Shown: positions 10,801-25,069, counted from the first letter of the stretch. The stretch is 64,000 nt of DNA from Struthio camelus (GCF_040807025.1 NC_090942.1:38332911-38396910); one strand, 5' to 3'. A program made the numbers and translations. Notes: generated by a model from the sequence alone, not told the origin.

Positions 10801-13800
10801 ATTCAAGCCGAAGCTTTCTAGCTATAGCTTTTCAACTGTTTCAGCTATCTCAGCTCCTATTTTCAAGACAGCTAAATTTGCATTAACACTATAGATGTTG
10901 TTTCACAGTGCAGCCTTCCACACGGCAGGTGGTTTTCTTGTGAGATGACATTTTGTTCCTCATTAGCATGTGCAGTTCTTTGCTGAGCCTGACTTTGCTA
11001 AGGTGATCAAAACAAGCCTCGCAGAGATGAAAGGAAAAACGCATCCACGCCTAGAATAGTGGGCTAGCTTTCTGAACCATTTCAAACAATTAGTTCTGAA
11101 GACTATATAAAATGTATCTTTCTTTCCTGTTCTTTTACAAGAGTTAGATTGTATTTATATTGTCTTCTTCAATATCACAGTTAAGGTGAGGCCATTGCAG
11201 AACATGCTGATCTTCTGGGAGATTTAAAAGGACAGAGTACTTCCTCAATGAATTTACATTGCTGTGTAATAAAAATGAATACTGAGCTGTTGTTTGTCAT
11301 CAGAGAATTGATAAATTCATCCTTGGAAAGAAGACTGTGGAAAAGGATAACATTTGCGTGTTCATGTTCCATCTTGGGTAATACAAACTAGAAGATAGTA
11401 GGTGGCAATAGATGTAAGCTGAATCAGCAGACCTCTGGAAAACCAATGGTATCAAGGTTGGGAGTCTGTGTCATTTTTAAATTGGGGAAGGAGAGCTGAT
11501 GGAATAGTTTGTTTACTTAATCCTGGCTTCCAACCCCAACATTTACGTGAGCACTGCATGTTAAAGAGATGCTCCTGCTCAGGACTTGCATTCACACCCT
11601 GCAGCACAGTGCAGAGTGCCAGAGGATTCAGGCTGTGAGCAATAGCTTAGTTTTCCTGCCAGGAGCTCAAGTTCCAGAAAGCAAGCTAGAAACTGCTACA
11701 CGTAGACACATGACCTTTTATGGTATACTTTGAAATTGCTGTGTGTATTGATGACACAGCCATTATTCACATGCAAGCATGCAACAAGGCTCTGATATGG
11801 GCCTATTCTCCAAGCTCTCAGGAAGAGAAAGCCAAGCACTAGCATATGCCCAAGGTTTCCCTCCTGCACTCTGAATGGAGCCAGCCAGGCTGGGCCAGGT
11901 ACACTACACGCCAGTAAATCAACAGTCCCAAGATTAGCTTTTCGTAAGTACGGCAAAAGACGTTACAGCTAGGCTAGCAAGTCCTAAGTCCAGACAGAGA
12001 ACACAACACGATGGCTTCGTGTGCTTAGTCTTACTCTGAGAGCAAAGCACCAACTAAAACTAAAGACATAACTTCTGTGTCTCTAGTCACTATTCCTAAA
12101 TAGGCCTCTTGTTCTCAGGCCTGAGCAAGGATCATCATATAGAAAGTTTCAGATGCTCAGGATCTGCCATGGTAGAGGCAATATAAATATTGCGGACACA
12201 ATAACCCTTTGGGCTCATCATGTTAGCTCAGAGCATGGGCATCCAGCCAGCAAAAGCTCTTTGATGCTTCATGCTGTGTTCTACCATCAGTCAAACTCCA
12301 GTAGTTCATTAGAAAGTGGGACTGACCCGTACGTATGTTCAAACCCCCAGGTAGCAGGGACACACCCGGTTCTGCAAGTGTGTACCTGGCAGTACTGGCT
12401 TAGCCTCTGCCCACCAGACTAGCCCAGTGCATAGGACAATGGAGACGCACTGCTCTGCTCACCGTTCCTGTACCTGTGAAGCAGAAATGGTGACTGCTGC
12501 TATAATGGAGGCAACTTATGCTGTAAGCAAGGTCACTTGCTCCTAGAAGGTGGAACATGCCACCTCTTCTTCCTCCTCCGCTGTGGGAGGACAGTCCTTC
12601 ATAATGCCCACTGAGCGAAGAGGACGAGCTAGAACTTGCTGCTGTGATGGGCCAGACATGACTTGGGCCAGAGAGGGTCAGGAGAGGAGCAATACTCCCT
12701 GAGCTGAGCTTCCAGACTGAGAGTGAGCTGGTGCTGACTTGGGCGTATTGAATATCTGGAGAGTAAAAGTGGCAGGTGTGTGCCCACAGAGGTGCAAATA
12801 CCCATCAAAAGGGAGGAGATACAGTGGGGAGGGCTGGACAGCCAAGCAATGAAACCTGTTCTTGGGACAAGGAGGAACTTTTCTTCATTTAGGAGACTCC
12901 CCTTCAAGGGTTTTTTCTTTAATTCAGCCTACAACAGAGGAAAGTTTGTTAAAACGTGAAAAGATGCTGGGGTAAAGTATATCACTGTGTGCTCAGCTGG
13001 GTAACCTACACTAATATCCTAATGAACTTTTAGCTAGTACACAGCATTCTCTATCTTACCTGATACTGTGAGTAAAATTATCTTATTTGTCCTCACAGTA
13101 TGCGTCATCCACAAAATGGAGCTTGTTGCATGTGTTTGCCATAATTAATGATACACACATAGAATGAGACTTTTGCCCCTTCTGTGAGCTAAAGCTTAAG
13201 TTGCAAAAGGATCCTTTTGAACACAGAGGCACTAAACTTATAGGTGGTTTAGCAGAAAGCATTTCTGTATTGCTTTGAAGCTGTTTATGAAGGTCTTGCA
13301 ACAGCAGAGAATAAAGTTACCTTTCTCTTCTATGTGCTCCATCATTACAAGTTCCCTAAGGATCACAGAGAGGCAAGAAAAAAAAAAGTTAAATATTCAG
13401 TTCAGAAGGTTTAGTTAACACTTGTGCATGAAGACTTTCAGTGAGTTTATGGAAAGCGCATTTGAGACTTTGTTATATTTCTGTATATAATTCCTAGAAT
13501 ATCACCCACTCAGAAACAGTCATGACTGTCTCTTTCTCTAAATTGTACTGCAAGACTTTATTCCTCCTGCACTTCATCATTTTATCATTAAAGGGCTTTA
13601 AATAACCCTTCATCTTAAGAAAATTACAGAGTACAGTGGACTAAATATATGACACGCAATAATCCTTAACAACTTTGTCATAGGACTATGGGTAAAGCTG
13701 CTTCTCTTTAATTATTTTTATACCTTGAGGAGTTCTCCTTCTTTAAAGCATGTGGGTTGTCTTTTTCCTTAAAGTTAGTAATCTTGCTGAATCACATTTC

Positions 13801-14776
13801 TTTTTCTAGTCATGTATTTTATGCAAAATATATTTTAAAAAATATGACCTTACCTCACTCAAAGTGCTTTACCAATCCAGGTTTGGTCAGAGTACTGGAA
13901 TAGAACAACCATCTACTTATTCTATGCTTTCTTCCTGAAGTCACTTCTGGTTTCCTCTTTTTGAAGAATAAAGAAAAAAAAAAAGGAGGAAATTACAGAT
14001 TCTGGTATTTTTAGCTTTTTGTTATTACTTTCACTAATAAGGGACTTGCAGTTTTCATCATCTAAGACATTCTTCCTGGCATTACCTAAAGAGGAAATAG
14101 AGCAGTCTTTTGACCTGAGCCTCTGTGGCATACCTCCTCCCCATCACCCTCACCACTAGCCTTAGCTGCAAAGCAGCTACTGAGGAAATGGAGCCCTTGC
14201 AGTGTCCCACGCTGAACCCACTGGGCAGCTGGGGCTGTCATGAAAGGAGAAGAACAGGGAAGAAGAAGAAGAAGGGAAGAGCGGGGAGCTGGGGACAGTT
14301 GGGGGGCCTGGACCCAGGGACTACCAGAGTTGATGAGGTGTGCAGTCTTAGGAGGAGCAATTCTGGCTCAGGCGGTGGGGAGAAAAGGGGCAGAGACAGC
14401 AGCGTAGACAGCTCAGGCCAAAGGCAGAATCCAGGGGAAGGGTGGGATTGACCCTGGTATGGTGACAGGGGTAATTTGTTGGGGACACAGTGTGACCGGG
14501 AAGGTACAATAGGAACAGGACTGTTGCAGGAGCCCACAAGGAGCAGCAGAGAGGGGGTTGTCTCCCCACCTCTGTGGGCCAGAGGGCTGGTGCCAGGAGT
14601 GGTGGAAGTCCTACTCACGGGCTCTCCTCCTCAGCCAGGCAGCAAGGAGATGGATCAGCTTTTGCCTTCTCCTCTGGTCACCCAGGGAGCTATGCAGCTT
14701 TGCTTACAGACAGCAGCGAGGAAGTGCAGCGTTGTGAAAACAGGAGCTTGTATTGCACAGGCTGCCATCTCATAAG

Positions 14777-14805
14777 GAGAGCAAATGAGCTTCTCATTTG
14801 CTCTC
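14777..14805. repeat. Perfect 13-bp stem hairpin
   Basis: Arms 14777-14789 and 14793-14805 are exact reverse complements around the three-base loop CTT. No known element is recognised. Confidence 0.9.
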
Positions 14806-15536
14806 ATCCCACCCACTGAGAATCTATCTTGAAAAGCAATAATTAAAAAAGTAAACTTCTCAGGTTGCTGGTACAAGATGAAAAAAGATACTTTTGGGGT
14901 CTATGTATAAGAGTTGGACTTTGAAAATATTTAAATAGTTCCAAAAAGTGAAATGAAAGTTGTATGACTGTTGCAGGACAGGAATTGAGGTTGTTGCAGG
15001 AATTGAGAATGAAGTGAGGGCTCAAATAACTACAAATCGACGCTAAATGGGCCGAGAGGCCTAATCTGCCAGAATCACCTCACGTGAGTGCTGCAGCCTT
15101 CATGTTCTATTCTGACCATAAGGGTCAATTGCAATGTTGTGATTACCATTAATATCTAGTTTAATATCTTAGTGAACAGTTACTGACAGCATAGCTGAGT
15201 GGGGAAAATACATTTTTCCCAGAAAAGAAAATACAGAATAACAACAAGTGGAGAACTGTTCTAACCAGAATGTAATTTTCTCTTCACCTTTGAGTCTGCT
15301 CTCAGTGAAAGGCATTAGCTTCGTTCTCCTTTGGCAAAGTCAACTGCAACAAACATCCACAGTTTGAGCTGTGCAACGTACGTACTTTGAAATGTTCATT
15401 TTCAGAATAATTATTCCATACTCTACTAAAATTTCAGTTGCCATGCTAAAAAAAAGGTTAATGAGAATGAGATTTCTGGCAGTGAGAGAACCATGTCAGA
15501 TAAAATACTTTCTAAACATTACATACAGATTTATTG

Positions 15537-15558
15537 TATTCCTTTCTAGAAAGGAATA
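15537..15558. repeat. 22-bp perfect palindrome
   Basis: Bases 15537-15547 and 15548-15558 are exact reverse complements, centred on TTCTAGAA. The centre resembles two inverted heat-shock-factor half sites. Confidence 0.9.
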
Positions 15559-17184
15559 GCAAATCAGGGTTCCTTTCTTTTTTCCAGTTCAAAGTAAGTT
15601 TTAACCACTGTTTCAGAGTGTTTCTATATTGATTTATCTCAAATTAACAGACAAAGTGCTAATGAAAATAGTGACAGAGGGTTTTTTTCAATATCTCTAG
15701 TTTTTTGGGGGAAGTTGAGGGAAGAAAAACTGATTGAAATTCTGTTTGCCCAAGGCAAACAATTTTTTTTTGATGTGTGAGTAAGATGATATTAGTCTTT
15801 TTCATCATAGTAAATATAAGACAAGTAGGACTGTGTGCCCAGGCTTGTAAATTTTCATGACAGCTTTGCATGCTGGAATGATTCATGTAATGAACTAATC
15901 CTGGAAGTTAATGAAAGAAATGCAGCTTCTCACATCATTTAGACGTTCACCAAGATAGAGAATCCTGACCTAGAGCTTGCTGAAGTCAGTAAAATCACAC
16001 CAAATGATTTCAGAAGCTTTGGAACATGTACCTAAAGACCAGTTCAAATTTTCCTTCCATGTCGGTGCCTGTTCTGTGCAGTGACGTATCCAGGGCATTT
16101 TTGATCTAGCAGAAAGTAAGCAAAATACTTAATACTAAAGTCGGAAGAATCACCCTTGTATTGATTTTAAAAATGGAGAAAAGGGGAGGGGGGGGGGAAC
16201 AACCAAACAAGGACCAACATAATAGAAATCAGGGAAAAGAGAAGGTCTAAATCTGAATAACAATCCAGGCACAGTCATATCCTAGAAGAGGTCTCAAGCA
16301 AACTCGGATGCCTGTCTCCATAAGTACCACCTAAACATCACTATGCAGTCGGAGAGATAACCAGCCTTGCTGCATACACACTTTACTTGACCTGACAGTC
16401 CCCTGAGTTCCCACTTTTAAGCACACCCAGAATCAGACTCATCTGAGCAGCAAACCGGCTATTCTGTACCTAAACTTGGACAGATCCAGAAACCAGAGAC
16501 TGCTTAGCCCGAGAAAGAAGAAAAGGAAACAAAATCGTTAAAGTCCACAATTTATACAATGAGCTTGAACTTGGGTGTTGCAGGGCTTAGGGTTGGGTAT
16601 CTAAGCACAGCAGCCTGTGCAAGGTACCACAGCTTCATATTGAACAGAGGTAGCGGGGCATCTCAGCTAGGTAACCTAAAGCACCACACTTGCTGCAGAA
16701 AGTCACTCGGCCCGAGCCAGTAGGAAAAACTCAACACAGAAGTGCCTGTGGGAAACCCAGACCTGAGGTGCAAAACTCCAGGCAAGGATCCCGGCCCCGG
16801 GAGCCTCCCCCAAGGGCAAGCGCTTGCACCCATCGAGGTGTCCTCTACCCACCCATCTGGGTGTCCTCTGCAAGAGGGGAGCAATGGGTGCTGCTTCTGT
16901 TGCTGCTTGTAGATTTTACATTACATAGGCACTGGTTTGCTGTAGAGAAAAATAAACTTTGAAGCAGGGAGCAATATCCAGGTTTCTATGATTCGCATTG
17001 ACTGCCCTGAGTAGTAGACTATGGAAATATATTCCTACTTGTGCCCATTTGCCTGGACCAGTGAATATTGCATTCTATGCTGCACTGTGGCTCAACTCCA
17101 CCAGGAGGAGAGGAACACGTCCTGTTTGTAGTCTCCTCCTTTAGCTGGGATGTGCAGGGGATATCACTTTAAGTTCTCCTGCCG

Positions 17185-17245
17185 TGAGGTAGGTATTGAA
17201 CCCCTGTCACCTGCTTCCCAGCTGAGTGGTAGAATATGATACAGG
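17185..17245 (-). repeat. Possible tRNA-derived SINE-like remnant
   Basis: On the - strand the order is an 'ACCACTCAGCTGGGAAGCAG' block then GGGGTTCAATACC, which resembles a pol III B box. The same layout occurs in other copies in this window. Too decayed for family assignment, and not a functional tRNA. Confidence 0.4.
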
Positions 17246-19668
17246 AGATGAGTAATGCTGGCACCCTCCTTGCCTTCGAGCTCTAAAGCGAATGTGTGTG
17301 CCATGATCAGCCTTTGGGGAGACGGGACACAGGAGCAAGAGAGGAGTCAACTCTGGATCCCAAACCAACTGATACTGGTGCCCAAATTCTGGAGGGTAAG
17401 AGCTCACCCACCCTCCCCACTTCCTACAAGCTACTATTATGGTGGCCTGCTTACGCATCAGTTCTGTAGCTCCCCATCCTGATGTGCGTCTTTCTCTCCC
17501 ACGTGCTATGTAACCTCATACCTGACCATGCACCAACTCGGTAGGTGCCTGACACAAGCCTTGGGACTCTGTTTTGCAAGCTAAATGCCTAAAGGCTATT
17601 ACATTATACAGCTTACAGGCACTGAAATCTTCTGTTGAATTCTGAAGGGAAGTAGCAGTTTAAATCCATCAAACAGAAAACTGGGTATGTGAAGGAAGAA
17701 AAAATTACCTGCATGGATAATTGTCACTATGCTCTGGAGCATTTTGCTAAAGTGTAGCCACAGTTGCGCAATGTTCTTGAGGAGTTGGCAAAAGCTGCAC
17801 TTCTGCAAAGTGAACCTGACTTGACTTGTTCTTCATGGCTCCCAGAATTGGGTCATACTGTTCAGTATGTCCAGCTTTGGTACAAAATCTGTTCATTACA
17901 CCACCTGTGGGTCAACTAAGCTAATAAAATGGGTGTGGCCCAAATTTTTAACTGGCAACAATTGTCTTTAGCAACTTTTCCTAATTAGTTCAGATTGTCT
18001 TCATGACCTATTTTCAGGAACTGAGCAGTGCAGTTAGGACTGGCTGGTAAGAGCCTGCACTTCTAGAAAATATGGAAGTGTTCAGCTATAATTTCAAATT
18101 TCTCTTCAGCTGCTGCAAAAAGATTGCAGGTGCAGAAGCCACTTTTTTTCAAGGTTAAACTGGAAGTCCTCAGCACTGAAGGGCATTTTTAATCAGAGAC
18201 CTCTTTTCCACTTCATCTCCACATTACTCTGTATCTGCCCCATTGAGCAGGCGTTACTCCCCCACCTCACTGCCTCATCAGATGACAACATGAGACTTGC
18301 CCTCATGTTCTTTCTTGTGGTCCTCTCTGTCTTCCTTCAGTGAATCATATTATCGTCTCGGTACGGCCACACAGTTTAACAGGGGAAGCAAAGACCACTT
18401 CCCCCAACAGCATCACCTATAGCCTTGTGGGCTGGACGCTTTCTTAGGCACAAAAAGCAGCGGATGGGGATTCCTCAGGCTACGGCAGACATACGTAGTG
18501 AAGAAGTGCTCCAATTACTAGGCTACTACATAGTGGAAAAGATTAGACTAAGATCTACTCTTTAAAAGAACAATTGTAGGTATCTGTCAGTCAAGAGGAG
18601 TTTCTCAGCTCTGGCTCACAAATGGCCGGGTGGAGCTACCTGTCCTGTACAGCCCAAAAGCCCTTTCCCAAACCGGAAAGCAGAGGAGGGATTCCTGACT
18701 TACTGCACAGCACGTCTCCTCCTGGCCCACATGAGACAACTCCCAGACAGCACAGGATTTTCTGGGCAGTTGTTTCTCCCCATACACTGTAAAAGGAAAG
18801 TGAATACCAAAGACTGCATCCGGCATTAGGCATTACAGTGCTTAATTTGTAGGGACTGCAGTCTTTCATTTGGCCAGCTCAATGCATCTAAAAGACATCC
18901 TCTGAAGTGCACTTTTCACTGATAACACTATATCAATCCTTCATAGCTCTCTACGAAAAGAGATATAAAGTCATCCTAATCTAACACAGTTTAGACCCAA
19001 AGCAATAAATGCTCCCAAACTAAAAAGTCTTGTGCCAGACTGTTCTGTCCTACTCTGTCCTGACTGCACAGACGGGTTGCGTCTGCTGCCAGGCCTCCAT
19101 CTCACTGTAACTGCTTGGGAACTGCCCATAGGGCTCTAGATTTACAAACTGGCAGTACTCCAAAGTTGCCAGCTTCTAAGTCATGTCCTCTTAACATAGT
19201 TTTGGGTTTTGAGATTTTTTATTTCTCTGTAGATAATTCCAAGTCAGGTGAAAAGGTTTAGGAGAATGGCAGGAGGGAGAGAGACAGACATTCATTGAGT
19301 CTTCTGATTAGATTCCCTTCCTTATATGTTTAAGCATGTACACGTTCATATGCATGGCAAGTTTAGCACATTTTTACATTTTATAAAATTACATGAGGAC
19401 TCCACCCACGTAGTAGAAAAAAATAAAAACATTAAATTTGTGTTCAAAATTCATGAGTATGAAGCAATAGGCCCCTCAAAAAGGTGGCCTTCATTCTCAT
19501 GTAATCACATAGTGAAAAATTGGGTAGAATAGTCTCTTAGGCGGCACAGTACAGAGCTGAGTGTGAGATGAGGGAATTCTATTAATACTGTCCTCTCTTA
19601 GATCATGTCCCAGGGCTGTTCTCTTAGAAGGCAGTGATCTAGCACTCCATTAGTTCTTGAAGACTCCT

Positions 19669-19712
19669 TAATAGTCAAGTAGGTGTAAAGTAATAGTCAA
19701 GTAGGTGTAAAG
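19669..19712 (+). repeat. Perfect 22-bp tandem duplication
   Basis: The units 19669-19690 and 19691-19712 are identical, indicating a recent event. Confidence 0.95.
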
Positions 19713-20152
19713 GCACCAAAAGAGCAAAATCTCAACAGGGACTCAGATCCACTCCCAAAAGAAAAAAAAAAAAAGGACTAGGGTTTTGATTAAATAAATA
19801 AATAAGGTGGAATTGAATGACCTGTGTCCAGGATTTCAGTTCAAAGAAGTCTGTGCCAGCTGGCTAGTAACTCCAGAGGCACCTTAACTCCCTAGAAACT
19901 TGTCTGTGCAACCTGAAAGTTCTCTGGCTGGTGTAACTGCATGTCCACATGTATCTGGGATTTCTCATATATGAGCAACTCAGCACCTCTTTTTGCCTAA
20001 AACTGATCAAGCTCTAGAGAGGAGACAAGGGAATTCCTAAATCCCTTAAATGGTCCAAACCAGGAGGCAGTCTCAGAGTTTTCTTAAGGCTCTCAGACAG
20101 GTATGAATCTACAAAATAAGGTGTGGTGAAATCATGGCAACCTTTCTATCAC

Positions 20153-20225
20153 TCTCTAGTTAGAGCATTCACTCAAAAATAGGAGAGCTGCTTTTAATTC
20201 CTGCCAACAAAGCAGGCTTGACTAG
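20153..20225 (+). repeat. Possible tRNA-derived SINE-like remnant
   Basis: 'TAGTTAGAGCATTCACT' looks like a pol III A box region, and 'GCTTTTAATTCCTGCC' about 40 bases later resembles a decayed B box. The layout matches the copies near 17185 and 43390. Confidence 0.4.
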
Positions 20226-22023
20226 AGGCCTGACTCCCAGACCGTAGGAGTGTCCCCAGCATTTTGGTGGAGGAAGCTGTTGACCCTGCAGAAGCTTCTT
20301 GCAGAAGCTGGGCCTGCAAAGACTAATGAGATTTACTATTTCTTCTGCACATTCTTGACAGAGACTGGTGCACTGAAGACTACGGCTTAGACTGGACAAC
20401 AGAACTGGGATTAGTAAAATGTATTTTACTGATGTATTCTGTTCTGAGCCTTTTTGAGATAAAGTACAGTAGTTACAGTTCACAGAAACCTGGAAATATA
20501 GCATAAATTTCTAATTGTTCAAATGTATTTAGCCTGCCTAAATCCAAATGAAATGTGTTGTAAATTACTGATAAGAGACAAGAAGGTCTGCAAGTTATTA
20601 GCCGTCCTTACACAGCGCAGGCATCCAAGCCAAAGGAGAACAAAATAGCCTCAATTCCTTATCTCTGAGAGTACAGAGATGTAAGCAGAAAATGATAAAG
20701 AAAGAAGGAGCAGCATCCTGTGACTACATGAAGGATGTTTTTATACATCCTATAACTCCCGAAATATTCAAACAAAACTGTTTCCACATAATTATCCTTG
20801 AACTGCAATACTGTAATATGTGCTTAGGAACAACATCAGAAGGACAGGAGGCTTGATTAAGACAAGGCATACTGATGATTGGGAAAATACTTTTTTTTAA
20901 AAAATATCATTTTTAAAGTGATCAGGCACATTCAGTGTTCTTAATTTTGTGGTCATGCAGCATCCCAGAGACATAGTTAAAAACACTTTGCAGAGCTTTG
21001 CAGAGCTGGGAGACATGCAGTTGCCAGGCAACATCTTATGTACCTTGAGAACATATAACAACGCACATGATTTATGTGGTGCTGTTGTCGCATCTCCAGA
21101 TGCTGATACCATTGTATCTAATTCAAATTCTCATAGGCTGAGCCACCACCTAACCATAACCATCACGCTGAGCCTTCTCCTTGTTTTGCCAGCACCATTC
21201 ATCAGCTGCAAGCCCATTTAAAAATCTACAGCTTGAATCACTGCTTAATATAGTCAGTAACGTAAGCAAAAATTGCTTAGAAAGGAACAGTAATGACTCC
21301 ATTTTTAATGTTAAATTATCAATCTAATAATATTAAATTACTAATCTAATTATTATTAATGTAAATTATTGTTTTATTGTATTTGGGGAAATTAGCTTAA
21401 AGTATTTATAAAATGTGTGTGTTACAAGGTATCTCCTCTCCAAAAACCACAAAGATTTCTGAGATATCTAAGTCACAGGAGGAATTATAGTGGGAATTAG
21501 AAATATTGGTGAGCCCCTGAAATAATTTTTCCATGGAAAGTTTCTGAATCCATTTCCATGCTGAGTATGTTACTCATCCTGATGGACAAGGCTTCACCTA
21601 GTGTCACACTTGCATGCACGCAAAAGGAGACATCAGCTCTTCCAGAGGTTCGGAATACTGGTAATCGTATTATGAGAACAAACTCAGGCCAATTCACATG
21701 GGCTTGCACAAGTGGCATGTATTTTGTGTTGCATTTGTTGCAGTTGTTAGACCCTCAAGAATGATACTGGTAGGATGTTAACATACCAGACCTTCCTTGT
21801 CCTAGCATATCTCAGACACTGTGGTTTGAAAACTTAATCCTTATAGCCTTGTTTAGTAGGAACAAGCATATTTAGACTATAGCCAACAGTAAATATCTGC
21901 TTTGAATCTGTATGAAAATCTGGTCCATGTAGTTTAATTTGCTGAGCTTTTACACATGCCTCTCTCATTTTGTGAGGACAGAAAGGAGAATCAGCTCCCT
22001 GAATGGTATCCCTGTATTCAGAC

Positions 22024-22044
22024 AAAAAAAAAAAAAAAAAAAAA
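22024..22044 (+). repeat. A21 homopolymer
   Basis: Twenty-one consecutive A. It could be the tail of an unrecognised retrocopy on the + strand, but the sequence upstream shows no family I recognise. Confidence 0.9.
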
Positions 22045-23111
22045 GGTACGTTATAAACACTTTCTTTTCGGGGCTTGGAAGCTTTTAGTGTGATGCCTGT
22101 AGAAACCTCCTAGTGGCATTAGTCCACTTCGCTTATCTTTCCACTTGAGGGAGCTGTGACACCTGAAATGTATTAATAGCTTCAGTTGAAAATTGCACTG
22201 GGGGCCCATAGGAAATAATTTCTATACTTCTTTTGTCTTGTACAGTTCCGGCAACCATGGATTATGTTAAACTGTTATTGTCAGTTACCTTAAGACTTGG
22301 TAAAAATGACTTTTTCAAGCAGTTAGTGTTAACAGAAGGCTATCAGCCATGTGAGTGCACATCAGAGAGATGACCTTATAAAGATATCATTTACTTGGAA
22401 TTAGGCATCTGTAACGTTTGCAAATCCAGTTATTGTAGCTTATTTTCTCTTATTTGTGTTCAGTAGCCCGATGTCACAACTAAGAAAAGTGCAAAACAAC
22501 AGCAAAAACGAAAGAAAAAAATAGATCTTAAACTTCTTTCAGATTTTCTCTAACGTAGAGCATACATCTTCTTGCACAGTGGAACAAAAAGCTTAAAAAT
22601 GTTACTTTTAAGCCCCAGTTGTGAGGCTAAGATCATTATATTTCACCTTTGAGCTACTGCACATCTGTTAATGTGAATGAGTGGCTGTAGCGTGAGGAGA
22701 GGGCCAGCTACAGCCCAAGGATAGGACAGCAAATTAGGCGCAGCAGTGGACGTGGGTACGGAGGGCACCTCCTGCCTCCCGGGCCCCTGTGACAGCCACT
22801 CCTCTGCAACTGTCACGTGGGCTCCCTAGGCATCGCCTGATGAAACAGAGGCGCCTCAAAATCCATCCAAAAAGCCTGCACACCACATGAAGAGCCTCTT
22901 AAAGCCAGGCAATAAGAAAAGCCAAGCACAGAGAGATGTCTGAAGCCTCCCCCCTGCCCGGGGCTCCATGCTTAACATGGCATTTTGAGAGGGCAACTGC
23001 AGCAAGGGCCCAGCAAGGGCCACGTTCCCTTTAGAGGATCACACAAGCATCAGGTCTGTAGGAGGACAGCGCTAGGGCTACCCTTGTCTTTTAAAGCCTC
23101 ATGGCAGGAGA

Positions 23112-23165
23112 AGGAGGGAACAGCAGCTCAAGAAGTGGGAAGCCTGGATTCAATTCCTTCTTCAG
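23112..23165 (+). repeat. Possible tRNA-derived SINE-like remnant
   Basis: 'GTGGGAAGCCTGGATTCAAT' followed by TCC has the spacing and B-box-like end seen in the other SINE-like remnants here. Weak. Confidence 0.3.
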
Positions 23166-24460
23166 TCTGAAACTATTCCAGCTGCCACAAGCCAATTCAC
23201 ACTAGAGCAATCTCGGACCACGCTAGCAGCTATGCTTTTGAGTGACATTAAACTGGTATTAGGCAAAATGCAGAAACACTAGCTCTCCCCACTACCTAGT
23301 GAACGGCTGTATCTGGTCCCATCTCGACGTGGCCAGGTACCGCCACCTTTAGCCATCCGACACTCCTCTCGCACTGATTCTGTGTTGTTCTTTTGCAATA
23401 GCAAAGGCAAAAGTAGCTGAGGAAAAAAAAAGAACTCAGGAAAATAGCATTTTGCTGCTGCCAGTAATAATCAGAAGAGAAAAAAAACTTACAAAAAGGG
23501 CTTTTCTTTCTCCACCCTTGTTTCCCTCCACATACGCCTGGCTCTCGAGCAGGAGCTCAGCCAGAGGATAGGCCTAGGGGCTGAATCAGAAAAAGAGTAG
23601 CGTGCTGGGTAGACCATTAATAGCAATGCACTTTTTTAGCCTGATGGGCTGCAGCTGTTCCCACCCTTCTAGCCCACACTAATGAATAAGCACACTACCG
23701 AGATGTTTCTGCTAAAATGAAACAAGGCTGACATTTGAAGCGTCATTGCTGGGCTTCAAAATGAATGCCCTTTTGAGATAAGTGAGGTCAGTTTGCAGCC
23801 TTTAAACTACTGGCACAGGCTGAAACAAAGCAGAAAGCTGAGATTCTGCAAAATCTGGATCACCCATGGAGACCATATAAGGACAGCAAGGCTAGGAGTT
23901 GGATTCCCCTATCTAAATTCTGAGGGTACAATCAGTAGCCTTATTCACATAAGCATTCTAGTTAGAGCCAGATAGCAATAGCATGAGGAAGCACACAGGA
24001 CTGATTTTTAAAAACATAATGTTCTTAATTTTTTGATGTGGCTTCAAGCACAGTCTCTTCTCCTTTTAAACTTAACCTAACTTTTAATGTTCTCCACTGA
24101 AAACCATTAGCCTCAGAAGGTCGGGAGTATGAATTAGCAGAAGTATTTCATTTTTAGCTGAGAACTGATGGAACGAGCATAAACAATGCAAACAGCAAAT
24201 GTAAAACCAAAGGCTAATGATCAGAGTTGCAATTATCTGCTCATCAGAGACTTGAATTACCACTAACACGGCCCCTTAGGCTCACTTGGAAGAGCTCTCC
24301 CAAACACATTGATGTTCCCCCACTAGGCTTGGAATGAAAAGCTAAACCAAAAAAGATACTAGTACTTCTCTGCACAATATAGCTGTGTTATTTAAGTAAG
24401 TAAGATAAAGATCCAAAATAATGCTGGCACATGTAAGCTGGCAGGCGGAAGGCACATGTA

Positions 24461-24524
24461 ATTGCCTAAATTTAGGTGTGTGAAGCTTACAGACTGGACA
24501 TTCAGATCATTATGTTCAGAAGAA
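24461..24524 (+). repeat. Dispersed repeat, copy A
   Basis: 64 bp matching copy B at 25674-25737 at 57 of 64 positions without gaps. Looser similarity continues another 40 bp or so. Both copies are in direct orientation. Family not recognised. Confidence 0.8.
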
Positions 24525-25029
24525 CTGGAATATTGGAGTCCCAAAGGCTACCAAGAGACAAAAAGGAGCCCTATAGAGAATGCAAAATGTGCAGTGGGAA
24601 TACAATTACTTGTTTATTTCCTCTCTTTTAAAATGGCAAGACTGCCCCAGTCTCTTCTCAGTAAGTGAGAAATTTATTATCTGGAATTCACTCCTCCTTG
24701 TAATTACTAATTGGGAAGAGAATAACAACACCATATAAAAAAGGATAATATTTTTAACAACAGTTAAAGTATAAAGCATAAAGTAACCTCCTCACTTTTC
24801 ATATATTAGTGATGTCATTAGCCCTATTAGCACTGCTCAAAATGAGCAAGCTAACAATCATTAAACTGCAGTTCACAATAGTAAAGCCAAAAGACTAAAT
24901 ATTGATGTACCAATTACTGCTTTAAGTATTATGAATTTCTTCAAACAAAATAACTAACCTTACGTGAGGAGATTTGGCTTTTTTTTTTCTTTTTTTGCTT
25001 TCCAAGCGATACAATGATTGCTGATGTAC

Positions 25030-25069
25030 TATATCAGCCTGTATCAGTGTATATCAGTCTATATCAGTC
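25030..25069 (+). repeat. 10-bp minisatellite, four copies
   Basis: Four adjacent units of the type TATATCAGTC with two variant units. Confidence 0.85.

Larger units (their letters stand above)
8666..17184. other. Long intergenic stretch, no gene seen
   Basis: About 8.5 kb without a recognisable exon. Contents I can name are a CA microsatellite (9046), a SINE-like remnant (about 10705), a short perfect hairpin (14777) and a 22-bp palindrome (15537). Bases about 14230-14660 are GC- and purine-rich on the + strand but are not CpG-dense. The longest frame (9652-10056 -, 134 codons) has no recognisable domain. Confidence 0.6.
17246..24460. other. Intergenic sequence, no gene seen
   Basis: No recognisable exon. 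Contains SINE-like remnants (20153 and 23112), a 22-bp tandem duplication (19669), an (AAAT)n tract near 19790, an A21 run (22024), and AT-rich low-complexity sequence at about 21300-21370. Confidence 0.6.

Noticed and set aside
17185..17245. Candidate tRNA gene on the - strand
   Set aside because: Only a B-box-like motif is present; no acceptor stem or anticodon arm pairs, so a SINE remnant is more likely.
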